The notes beneath the pieces are model-generated. The model worked only from the letters and a program-made list of their open reading frames with translations, was not told the origin of the DNA and did no database searches. The position numbers and the translations under genes are program-made. From contig JAHBXV010000001.1 of the NCBI GenBank assembly GCA_019636285.1, positions 272,520-336,519 of the forward strand: 64,000 nt of DNA. Reading direction: 5' to 3'. The DNA is from Planctomycetaceae bacterium (lineage in GTDB: Bacteria; Planctomycetota; Planctomycetia; Planctomycetales; Planctomycetaceae). Below, piece after piece: positions 9,352-17,180 of this stretch (positions within the stretch are counted from its first letter, which is position 1; the number at the start of each line of letters is the position of its first letter).

Positions 9352-9705
9352 GTTCGTCCGACTCACTCACGAAACACCGTGAAGCCCGCCTCGCTCCGCA
9401 AATCGCGGAACCAGCGCGGGAACCGCGTGTACACCACGACTTGTCATCGGATGCCGGTCGAGTCGGGGCAAACGAAAAGGTTGGAATCTTCCTCAAAACC
9501 GTCAAAGTCGACTCGCAATCTCGCCGCACTCGCCCCATATCTCCCATGTCACGCATCCCTCGCCGAGGTCATCCACCGCCCACTGTAGAAAAAGTTTTGA
9601 CGTTCGGACGATCGACGCGTCCAGAAGACCTCTCAATGACTTCAATTTCTCCGATAATCGCGACGATCCGGCTCTCTCCCCATTTGTGCCGCATGAATCG
9701 ACGTC
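9352..9705. promoter_or_regulatory. Shared divergent promoter region of tolC-like and GAF-HlyD genes
   Basis: The 354-bp gap between two outward-facing start codons must hold both promoters. It includes an AT-richer stretch at about 9590-9660, just before the HlyD gene. I could not pick a convincing -35/-10 pair. Short open frames here have no ribosome site and are not called. Confidence 0.4.
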
Positions 9706-11607
9706 ATGGCCGCTAACCCTCCGCGCGAAGTCTCGCCCGCGACCGCGAGCCCCACCGCCGACCAGCGGTTGGAGGGACTCGCCGAGCTTGTACGCGATGA
9801 CGTTCCTCCCGCTCGCTTCTTCGCGGAGTTTCTGCAAACCGCCTCGGAACTGGCCCGGGCCGAGTCGGTCCGCCTGTGGCTGGTCTCTCCCGACCAGTCA
9901 TTTCGCATCGCGGCCGAACATCCCACTGGCGATTCGGCCCAACCCGCGAACGCCGACCCGAATTCGCTCGCGGAGGTGGCACGCTCCGGCCAGGCGATGG
10001 TCCGGGCCGGCCCGGACACCACTGGCGATGCGCGACCGCGTCTGCTCTGTCCCGTCATTCACAACCAGCAGACGCTCGCCATTTGCGAGTCGATCGCGCC
10101 AGAAGGAAGTTCAAGGGCATGGCTCGAAAAGGAAGCCCTCCCCTGGCTGCTGGTTCTGGGCGACCTGGCGGGAGACTATCTGGCGTGGCAGGAACTCCGG
10201 CATCTCCGCGCGGCGTCACGCCAATCGGCGGCGTGGGATCAATGGTCCTGCGATCTTCAGGAGTCACGCGACTGGCTGTCGGTCGCCGAAGTCATTGCTC
10301 AGGACGGTCGCGTCCTGCTCGATGCCGACCGCGTCGCCGTCTTGCGTCGCAAGAATCTGGGTTGGCAAGTTCTCTCCGTAAGTGGAGTGACCGAGCCGGA
10401 TCGACAGGCACCGCTTCTCGCGCAACTCGAGCGATTCGCCGCGGCAATGTCGAAAGCGCGCGCCACGAGCTTTGACAGCGACCTCACGAGCACGCAAGCT
10501 CTTCACGACGCCTGGGACGAATATTGCCGCCAGTCCGGAGCCATTCGCCTGCTCGCTGCCATCTGTCCCGAGATCGGCGAATCGAGTGGTTCCCTCCTGG
10601 TGACGGCGGAATGGCTGTCATCACCAGTTCCCGACGAAGTCGCCGCTCGGTGGGCACGATTGACTCGTCATGTCAGTCTGACCTCTCTTCGCCTGCGAGG
10701 TCGTCGCTCGCGAGTCACGCGGGTTGTCGGCCGCTGGCGTCCGTGGGCCATGGCGACGGTGGGAATCGCGGCAATCGTCGCGATCGCGATGCTGCCGGTC
10801 GAATTGAATGTCGTCGCGCACGGCTCGCTGGTTCCGGTGACGCAACAGGATCTGTTCGCTCCACGTGATGGAGTCGTAGTCGAAACACGGGTCGAACATG
10901 GCGACCGCGTCGTCATCGGCCAGCCCATCCTGCGTCTTCGCGATCCTGCCTTGCAGCTCGAACTGGCACGCGTCACCGGCGAACTTCAGACCGTGCAGTC
11001 CCGAATCGACAGCGTGCAGGCGTCGCGCGTCACGAATCCGCTGACGGGAACCGATGGCGTCAATCGCGCGCGGCTGCTCGCCGCCGAGGAAGAAGAACTG
11101 CGGGAACGTCAAAACTCGCTCGCGCGGCAACTTGAACTCCTCCGTGCCGAGGAACAGGAACTCGAAGTCCTGGCCCCCATCGCGGGAGAAGTCCTCACGT
11201 GGGACGTCGGTCGCCGGCTCGACGCGCGGACTGTTTCCCGAGGCCAAGTCCTGCTCACGATTGGTCGAGTCGATGGCGACTGGATGGCCGATCTGCGAGT
11301 CCGCGACCGGGATATCGGACATGTCCTCTCGGCCGATCCCGAGACGATGTCAATCAGCTTCGTGCGAACCGCCGACCCCGGCCGACCCGTATCTGCCCGT
11401 TTGCGCCGTGTCTCGGATGTCATCGAGACGGGCCCGGAAGGGCCGGCCTTGTCGCTGGAAGCCGATTTTCAGAACAGTGATTTCCAGCCCACCGCCGGAG
11501 CACGCGTCATTGGGCGCATTTCCTGCGGCCGGACGACGCTCGCATACGCGTGGTTGCGCGACCTGATCGAATCCGTTCGCCTCTGGGGTTGGAGCTGGCT
11601 CGGCTAG
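9706..11607 (+). CDS. GAF-domain / HlyD membrane-fusion protein
   Basis: The 633-residue protein joins a large cytoplasmic sensor-like half to a periplasmic adaptor. Residues about 25-160 read as a GAF-type domain (FFAEFLQTASELARAESVRLWLV), and 180-305 may be a second one. A basic stretch RLRGRRSRVTRVVGRWR precedes a single membrane helix at about 347-364. Next comes a biotinyl-lipoyl domain (380-412; LFAPRDGVVVETRVEHGD), a helical hairpin rich in Glu/Arg (415-490), a second lipoyl half (LEVLAPIAGEVLTW) and a beta-barrel domain. The order TM-lipoyl-hairpin-lipoyl-barrel is that of HlyD/EmrA adaptors. A GAF module on the cytoplasmic side would let a ligand control export. It is divergent from, and probably works with, the TolC-like lipoprotein. 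Confidence 0.85.
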   Translation: MAANPPREVSPATASPTADQRLEGLAELVRDDVPPARFFAEFLQTASELARAESVRLWLVSPDQSFRIAAEHPTGDSAQPANADPNSLAEVARSGQAMVRAGPDTTGDARPRLLCPVIHNQQTLAICESIAPEGSSRAWLEKEALPWLLVLGDLAGDYLAWQELRHLRAASRQSAAWDQWSCDLQESRDWLSVAEVIAQDGRVLLDADRVAVLRRKNLGWQVLSVSGVTEPDRQAPLLAQLERFAAAMSKARATSFDSDLTSTQALHDAWDEYCRQSGAIRLLAAICPEIGESSGSLLVTAEWLSSPVPDEVAARWARLTRHVSLTSLRLRGRRSRVTRVVGRWRPWAMATVGIAAIVAIAMLPVELNVVAHGSLVPVTQQDLFAPRDGVVVETRVEHGDRVVIGQPILRLRDPALQLELARVTGELQTVQSRIDSVQASRVTNPLTGTDGVNRARLLAAEEEELRERQNSLARQLELLRAEEQELEVLAPIAGEVLTWDVGRRLDARTVSRGQVLLTIGRVDGDWMADLRVRDRDIGHVLSADPETMSISFVRTADPGRPVSARLRRVSDVIETGPEGPALSLEADFQNSDFQPTAGARVIGRISCGRTTLAYAWLRDLIESVRLWGWSWLG

Positions 11608-11621
11608 TCCCGATTATTCAA

Positions 11622-11680
11622 TAACCCGAAGCGTCAGCGAGGGCATTCCTCTTCTCTCCCTCGCTAACGCTTCGAGGTTA
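11622..11680. repeat. Inverted repeat family A, copy 1, at a convergent junction
   Basis: Left arm TAACCCGAAGCGTCAGCGAG plus GG (11622-11643) pairs with the right arm CCCTCGCTAACGCTTCG-A-GGTTA (11658-11680) across a CT-rich loop. It lies between the stops of the GAF-HlyD and PQQ-propeller genes, where it can act as a bidirectional terminator. A second copy with the same consensus is at 15526-15585. Confidence 0.75.
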
Positions 11681-11727
11681 GAACGCCAACAAGCTCGTTT
11701 GCGGTTCCGACTTTCGCGACTCCAGAA

Positions 11728-13092
11728 CTATTTATCCTTGCGATCAATCCGGTAGACGTGCGTCTCGGATCGCAGGATCAGGGCATCACCGGCAACAGCC
11801 GGCGAGGCATTGAAGAAGCCTTCGAGCTTACTTTCCCCGACCAGTTCAAATTCCCGCGCGGCTTTGAAGACGGGGACGCTTCCCGACTGCGACACGCCAT
11901 GGATCAGCCCGTTCGCAAGAATGGGTGATGCCCAGTAGTCGCCGCCCAGGCGCGTTGTCCAGAGCGCTTCCCCCGTCTTGGCGTCCAGGCAGGAGGCCAC
12001 GCTGCTGTCGTTAATGAAGAACAACAGATCGTCCGCCAGCAGGAACGACGGCCGCTTCGGGGTCCCCTTCCCCGTGCGCCACGCAATCTGCTCGGTCAGG
12101 TCGCCCAGACCATTCGGTCGCACGGCGACCAGAGGATCCTTGCCGTCCGCCGCGCTGAGGTAAACCAGGCCATTTCCCATCACCGGTCGGCTGGCAGCGT
12201 TCATCCCGCCGTGTGTCACCTTCCAGATCGTTTCGCCGGTCAGCGGATCGTAGGCAATAGTGGCCGAGGCAAACGGGCTGATAAGTTGCGTGCGGCCATC
12301 GATCTCGAACAGCGATGGTGTCGAATACGCCTTGCGATGGTCGCCATCGAGCGTCCCGAAATCGACATCGCGATCCTTCTTCCACACCGTGGCACCGGTC
12401 TTCTTGTCGAGAGCGGCCAGGTACTGGTAATCGAATCCATCCATTGTTAGATACAGCAGGTCGCCATAAACCACCGGCGATGAGCCCGCGCCGCGAAAAT
12501 GATCGCAGGGAAGATCATTCCGTTTCCACAACACGTCCCCCGTCGACGTGTCGAGACAAGCCGTCCCGTTGCTGCCGAAATGGACATAGACCCGTCCGGC
12601 CTCGATGTACGGCGTGGGCGAAGCATAACTGTTCGTCGGATGCACGAACTGCGGACTGTAAACCTCGAACAAGACCACATCGTGCAGCACGGCTCCCGAT
12701 GCCAGATCGAGACAGACCACTGACAAACGAACCGGCTTTTCGAGTTTCTCCTGACCTTCGTCCAGATTTTGAAGCTGAGGTGCATTCGTCAGCCAGACCT
12801 GGTTTCCCCAGATGACGGGCGACGACCACGCTCGTCCCGCGACCGGAACTTTCCAGGTGATCTCGGGTGAGCCTTCGCCAAACGTCACCGGCAATTTTGT
12901 CGACAGTGACGTGCCATCACCCCGCGGCCCGCGAAACTGATTCCAGGGAGCGTCCTCCGCGACCAGCGCTGCACTTTGCAGGAAAGCCATCGCCGCCCAG
13001 ACGAATGCCATTTGAGACGCGGACAAAGTCCAACGAGTCCGTTTCCAAATGAAGCCGGCTTCGTGCGACAAACGGCAATTCGAATGAACCAT
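11728..13092 (-). CDS. PQQ-binding-like beta-propeller protein, exported
   Basis: A GTG 11 codons upstream is also in frame. I prefer the ATG at 13092, with AGGAAT before it. The N-terminus is long and basic before the hydrophobic segment MAFVWAAMAFLQSAALVAED, so a still later start is possible. The mature part opens with WNQFRGPRGDG, the hallmark of the planctomycete PQQ-like propeller family. It contains repeated W-strands such as VYVHFGSNGTACLDTSTGDVLW, YLAALDKKTGATVW and ASCLDAKTGEALW. These carry the AxD-x-x-TG-x-x-x-W motif of outer-membrane BamB and quinoprotein propellers. No dehydrogenase calcium/PQQ site is evident, so a scaffold or binding role is likelier than redox catalysis. A paralogue lies at 26155-27405. 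Confidence 0.85.
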   Translation of the reverse strand: MVHSNCRLSHEAGFIWKRTRWTLSASQMAFVWAAMAFLQSAALVAEDAPWNQFRGPRGDGTSLSTKLPVTFGEGSPEITWKVPVAGRAWSSPVIWGNQVWLTNAPQLQNLDEGQEKLEKPVRLSVVCLDLASGAVLHDVVLFEVYSPQFVHPTNSYASPTPYIEAGRVYVHFGSNGTACLDTSTGDVLWKRNDLPCDHFRGAGSSPVVYGDLLYLTMDGFDYQYLAALDKKTGATVWKKDRDVDFGTLDGDHRKAYSTPSLFEIDGRTQLISPFASATIAYDPLTGETIWKVTHGGMNAASRPVMGNGLVYLSAADGKDPLVAVRPNGLGDLTEQIAWRTGKGTPKRPSFLLADDLLFFINDSSVASCLDAKTGEALWTTRLGGDYWASPILANGLIHGVSQSGSVPVFKAAREFELVGESKLEGFFNASPAVAGDALILRSETHVYRIDRKDK

Positions 13093-13291
13093 GGCGGATT
13101 CCTGGCAGGAGCGTTGGGAGGGCACGAGCGTGGATCATTCCGAACGGAGCCGATTTCAGGGCTATAAAGACTCAGGTCCCGTCCGTTCAGTCTCATTCGC
13201 ATCCGCCACACCAGCGCTGGCGGGGCGGATTCATTCAGAATAGCCGACCGGCTGGGGGGAGCCAACTGCCTGCGAACCCAATTCAGCTCAA

Positions 13292-13588
13292 TCAGTCCTT
13301 CGGCCGATTGGTCCGCCACCACACCCAGGCTCCCAGCCCGAACACTCCCAAAAGACCGCCGCACGAAAATTTCCAGACGGCCAGCCACCAGGGCCGCCAC
13401 CACGCGCCGGTCTGCAATTCGATCACTTCACTGATCGCCATGAGCAGCAGCAACAGTATGGCCCAGCCTGATAGCGTACGGAGCCCTCGCGGCGTCCGGC
13501 AGCGCTGAGCCCAGAGAAAGACTGCCAAGCCGGTCCACCAGACGGCCTCGACACCATTGAATATGGCGACATAGTCGAAGCTATCCAT
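13292..13588 (-). CDS. Small Trp-rich membrane protein of unknown function
   Basis: I place the start at the ATG at 13588, which has AGAAAGA before it. The open frame extends further upstream but without a better ribosome site. The 98-residue product has three hydrophobic segments: VEAVWWTGLAVFLWA, TLSGWAILLLLLMAISEVIEL, and KFSCGGLLGVFGLGAWVWW. A short loop TGAWWRPWWLAVW joins the last two. The C-terminus is basic (RTNRPKD), suggesting it faces the cytoplasm. I recognise no family. It is followed on the same strand, about 100 bp upstream, by the V/Y/T-rich secreted protein gene. Confidence 0.65.
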   Translation of the reverse strand: MDSFDYVAIFNGVEAVWWTGLAVFLWAQRCRTPRGLRTLSGWAILLLLLMAISEVIELQTGAWWRPWWLAVWKFSCGGLLGVFGLGAWVWWRTNRPKD

Positions 13589-13691
13589 ATTCTTTCTGGC
13601 TCCAGCAAACGACGAAGGACGCCGGAGAGCATCCAGCGTCCTTCTCGGAATTTCCACGAGATCGATCACCACGCGGCGACCAGGGATTCGA

Positions 13692-14798
13692 TCAGCGCGT
13701 CTTGGCCAGCGAAATCTCTGGCAATTCTGGGCCCGTTGAATTCGTCGCGGTGGCGGAATTCCAGCGACTCACGGCAACGGCCGTCGGCGTGGATGTCCGG
13801 CGGACCGGAACGATCACTTCGACATCGGTGACCCGACCGCTTTCCGCCGCGCCTTGATCGGGCGAGAACGAGGTCTTCTTGGCGGGGACCGGCGTGGGAG
13901 CAATCGCGTTGCGGCTGCGGTCGGGATCGGATCGATCGAGCAGATCGCCGTTGGCCGAGCGAATCGGCCCGTTCTCCGGAATCGGCGCCAGAACCGTGCG
14001 GGGAGCACCGTAACCATACGGGAAGAACGCCGACTGCGTACCGCCCACTCCATAGGGGGCCATGACCGTCTGCGTGCCGATCGGAACCGTCCGCATGACG
14101 GTCACGGGTTGCAGAGCGGTCACTTCGGTGTCTTCGTAACGGACCGAGTTAACGGCCACCTGACGGGTCTTGTTCTCGGCCACCCAGTTGGTGACGTTGT
14201 ACGCGACTTCGCGTTGCGTCTGGATGGCGACCTTCCGCGTGGTGGGGATCGTCTGCGCGACCGTTCGCGGCACGTACTGCCGATTGGCGGTATAGGCCGG
14301 CGTGAACGCCGACGTGATTTCGTGGCGAGTGCGATTCATCCAGCCCATGAACCCCGGACGGCCATCGACCTGGCAGGGCGACAGCTTGCAGTTCGGCTGG
14401 TACTGAGTCACCCAGTAACCAGCGTCGCGATAGACCGTCTGGCATTCCTGAACGTCCTGGTACGTGACGGTCGGAATCATCGCCTTGCGGGTCTCGGTGA
14501 CCGGGCGATATTCGACGTAGTCTTCACTCACGTACTTCGTCTCGACGACAGGCTTTTTGACGACCTGCTTGACCTGCTGGTATTCCGTCACCGGCACGGT
14601 CTGGTAGCAGGTCTGAACGACCGGTTGGGCACACGCCGTTGTCATGGGTGCGGCCGAAACCGTCATCGCCTGCTGTGACGAGCAATTGCACTCGCGCCCC
14701 ATGGCGAAAGGGAACCATTGAGCCGAGGCGGAATTCGCTCCGACCAGGACAACCACGGCACACCACGCGGGTGCCATCCGTTGCACGAACGAAAACAT
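13692..14798 (-). CDS. Secreted V/Y/T-rich repeat protein, planctomycete type
   Basis: The ATG at 14798 has AGGAAG eight bases ahead and starts a signal peptide cleaved after ASA at about residue 28. A further 25 codons upstream are open but unsupported. The mature 340-residue protein is built of loose repeats in which Val, Tyr, Thr and Gln alternate (CYQTVPVTEYQQVKQVV, PVTETRKAMIPTVTYQDV, TVAQTIPTTRKVAIQTQREV, ALQPVTVMRTVPIGTQTV). They resemble the YTV-type repeats known from planctomycete surface proteins. A Cys pair (CNCSS) lies near the N-terminus and a Pro/Ser-rich, probably disordered tail lies at the C-terminus. An envelope or cell-wall location is likely; no enzymatic motif is visible. 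Confidence 0.75.
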   Translation of the reverse strand: MFSFVQRMAPAWCAVVVLVGANSASAQWFPFAMGRECNCSSQQAMTVSAAPMTTACAQPVVQTCYQTVPVTEYQQVKQVVKKPVVETKYVSEDYVEYRPVTETRKAMIPTVTYQDVQECQTVYRDAGYWVTQYQPNCKLSPCQVDGRPGFMGWMNRTRHEITSAFTPAYTANRQYVPRTVAQTIPTTRKVAIQTQREVAYNVTNWVAENKTRQVAVNSVRYEDTEVTALQPVTVMRTVPIGTQTVMAPYGVGGTQSAFFPYGYGAPRTVLAPIPENGPIRSANGDLLDRSDPDRSRNAIAPTPVPAKKTSFSPDQGAAESGRVTDVEVIVPVRRTSTPTAVAVSRWNSATATNSTGPELPEISLAKTR

Positions 14799-15253
14799 GG
14801 GCAGCTTCCTGCTGAACGAGGAACGAACGTCGCCGAAGGGTTTTTTCACGAAGGGAGAGTTGGCCGCCGTCAAGAGCCCGCTGACGACTCAGCCACTTCG
14901 AATGGCCGGGTTTTAGGAGAATCCCAAAAATCGGTCAAGATCGCGGCAGGAATTGCCGACAGGCCCCCAAGTCAGGCATTTCCTGCCGTCACGAGGACTC
15001 GGCAGCATCGATTTAGCCGGAACATCCGCGCCGCCATGTAAAGGCCGCCGAAACTTCGGGAAATTCCCGTTCCTTTTGCCAAATCCCGACCGCTCGCGGC
15101 AATTCCTTGACCGAGATTTTCAAAGTCGGACCCGTTGCCACGCGGAAATCCGCAAAAGCGTGACAGCTTCGGCAAGTTCCGCCGCTCGTCTCCGTCCGTC
15201 ACGGGCTCGTCTCATCACGGCCGCTCATCGCTGCCACCTTTCGGGGCCAATTC
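14799..15253. other. Divergent intergenic region, 455 bp
   Basis: The region lies between the divergent V/Y/T-rich and BON genes and should contain both promoters. Motifs resembling CGGCAGGAATTGCCG recur loosely (14943-14958 and inverted bits near 14980), but I could not resolve a clean operator. No open frame here is convincing. Confidence 0.4.
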
Positions 15254-15487
15254 ATGTCCAAGCAGTACTTCACGCACCAGCCGCATTCGATGGACGAACG
15301 GTTTGAGCGTGCCCTGTTCCTGGGGCTGCTGGACCGTGGACGACGGCTGCAATGGACGGTCCGGGACGGCGAGGTCGAACTGCGCGGCCACGTGCGGAGC
15401 TACTACGAAAAGCAGCTCGCGCAGGAATCGCTCGCCGGTGTTCCAGGCGTCGAACGCGTTCGTAATCAGCTCGTCGTCGAACGATAG
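15254..15487 (+). CDS. BON-domain protein, 77 residues
   Basis: The small protein is one BON domain, an alpha/beta module found in osmotically inducible and secretin-associated proteins and thought to contact membranes. The pattern matches: an amphipathic helix (RFERALFLGLLDRGRRLQW), strand TVRDGEVELRGHV, helix YEKQLAQESLAGVPGVERV, and strand RNQLVVER. It has no signal peptide, so it is probably cytoplasmic, or attached to another protein. It stands alone, transcribed toward the convergent gene ending at 15600. Confidence 0.82.
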   Translation: MSKQYFTHQPHSMDERFERALFLGLLDRGRRLQWTVRDGEVELRGHVRSYYEKQLAQESLAGVPGVERVRNQLVVER

Positions 15488-15525
15488 ACGACTGATCTCT
15501 TCTTTGTTCCCAGACACAAGTGCAA

Positions 15526-15585
15526 GTAACCCGACGCGTGAGAGAGGGAGAACCCGTTCTCTCCCTCGCTCACGCGTCGGGTTAC
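15526..15585. repeat. Inverted repeat family A, copy 2, at a convergent junction
   Basis: The arms beginning GTAACCCGACGCGTGAG and ending CTCACGCGTCGGGTTAC form a stem of nearly 30 bp around a 5-base loop, with one small bulge. The consensus TAACCCGA-GCGT-AG-GAGGG is shared with 11622-11680. It lies between the stops of the BON gene and the 15600 gene, so it probably terminates both transcripts. Confidence 0.78.
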
Positions 15586-15599
15586 GTGAAGATTCCGGG

Positions 15600-17180
15600 C
15601 TAACGTCCAGCGTTTCCGAACCGCAGCACGCGCAGCTCTTTGGAATCGCGCCCCTGCTCCAGAACAATAATCAGGCGTGACTGGTTCTGTCGGCCAAACT
15701 GCCAGACTTCCGTCACCCCACGCCCGCCGATCACTCGGGTTCGTGACTGTGGCGCACCCAGAATGTCTTCCAGCGCGCGGGCAGTCATGCCAACCGCAAT
15801 CGGGCTCTCCGGCATGGTTCCCGAACGTGCAAGCGGCGCTGCGGGCATTTCGGTCGGGCTTGAAGATCGCGACTTGATCCACGAGGCGCCAATGCGCTGG
15901 TAACCCAATTCCGCGAGTCGTTGGCGAGCCGATTCCCCGCCTTCCGGTAGTTCGGCAACGGCCGTCAACTGGCGCACGGCCGCAGGCTCGTCATTGAGGA
16001 GTCGCAGGTAATCATCCGCGATTTCCAGACTGCTCGCGATGTTGTCCGGGGTCAATCGTTTTGCCCGCGCGACAACCCAGCGGCGAAGGAGCACGGGAAC
16101 TTCGCCTCCGCGCTCGCGTTGCTTCAGTGTCTCACCCAGTTCCATGATTTCCGGGCGCGTCATCGTCTCGACGTGAGACATCCGGTAGTCTAGAAACTTG
16201 GTCTCCTGCTCCTCGGCTCGTTCGGGGAAATCGGGCAGCTCTTGACGAAATCGCTTCGCGAGCGACTGTCCCGTCGATCCATCGGAACGTCCGTCTCGCA
16301 AGATTCTCTCGGTTTGAACTTCGGCCACCAGGAACCGCTGAAGCGCCAGTCGGCGTTCCAAATCGGCCTGCTGAAATTCTGCGATCGACTGTTTCGCCAC
16401 CCCCGCCAGACTTTCTCGAAGTTCCTCGGTCAGCGGCTTTTCCGCTCCTGGGAGGCGTTCTTTCAATTGCTTCAGAAACGCATCCAATTCCTGGGTCGTG
16501 GTGTCGGCGTTCGCGCGCAGTCGATCCCATTCCAGCCGATCGGCCAGATGCTCCAGTTCCGCGAGAATGGATTCGGGCATGCCAAACTCCGCGGCCCGCG
16601 ATACCAGCCGCCGATGTCCCGGAATGTCATCCTCCTTCAGACCGCGCCGCTCGAGTTGAATCGCCGAGCGATAGGCCGAACGCGCCAGTTCGAGCAGTTC
16701 CCCATCTTCATAGAACTCCCCGCGATCGCGAGCCCAGTCTCCTAGCTTCACCCACTCATCGGGATTCTCGCGATCGATTTTCGTCTGGCGATCGCGAAAG
16801 ACGCTGGCATCGTTGGGGACGGCACGAATCGAACTCGCCACGAACGAAATGCGATTCCCCGTTCCCTCGATTTTTCCCTCGGCCTCCACATTGACCGTGT
16901 TTCCCAGGCGTCGCACGTCGTCCTCGGGACACCGAAACGGAATCTCGCAATGGACGAGCCGGCAAACGTTTCCGCCGGCGGAGAGCAGTCTCCCTTCGAC
17001 GCGCAAGGTCACGTCGCTGAAGCGCGCCACGTTCTTGCGAATGGCGTTCAACTGCCGAACATCCAGCGTTGCCGCTTCGGCAAGCGAACACGACAGGACG
17101 GCCAGTCCGAAGATCCCAATCATGGCGGCTCGCTGGAAGCCCGGCATCGCAGTCGTGCGATGATCGCGCATGGACATCAT
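15600..17180 (-). CDS. Secreted protein of unknown function with BamE/SmpA-like C-terminus
   Basis: The ATG at 17180 overlaps the TGA of the upstream gene as ATGA and has GGAGGT four bases away, so I reject the longer frame starting at 17300. The 526-residue product has a signal peptide (AAMIGIFGLAVLSCSLAEA). A beta segment resembling an OB fold follows (TLRVEGRLLSAGGNVCRLVHCEI, with two Cys). The middle is long and charged helical, rich in Glu/Arg/Leu. The final 60 residues, IAVGMTARALEDILGAPQSR and a VWQFG strand, match the SmpA/BamE-type motif GMT-x3-V-x3-LG-P. Cotranslation with the Zn-ribbon membrane protein upstream suggests one complex. I cannot name the process. Confidence 0.75.
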   Translation of the reverse strand: MMSMRDHRTTAMPGFQRAAMIGIFGLAVLSCSLAEAATLDVRQLNAIRKNVARFSDVTLRVEGRLLSAGGNVCRLVHCEIPFRCPEDDVRRLGNTVNVEAEGKIEGTGNRISFVASSIRAVPNDASVFRDRQTKIDRENPDEWVKLGDWARDRGEFYEDGELLELARSAYRSAIQLERRGLKEDDIPGHRRLVSRAAEFGMPESILAELEHLADRLEWDRLRANADTTTQELDAFLKQLKERLPGAEKPLTEELRESLAGVAKQSIAEFQQADLERRLALQRFLVAEVQTERILRDGRSDGSTGQSLAKRFRQELPDFPERAEEQETKFLDYRMSHVETMTRPEIMELGETLKQRERGGEVPVLLRRWVVARAKRLTPDNIASSLEIADDYLRLLNDEPAAVRQLTAVAELPEGGESARQRLAELGYQRIGASWIKSRSSSPTEMPAAPLARSGTMPESPIAVGMTARALEDILGAPQSRTRVIGGRGVTEVWQFGRQNQSRLIIVLEQGRDSKELRVLRFGNAGR

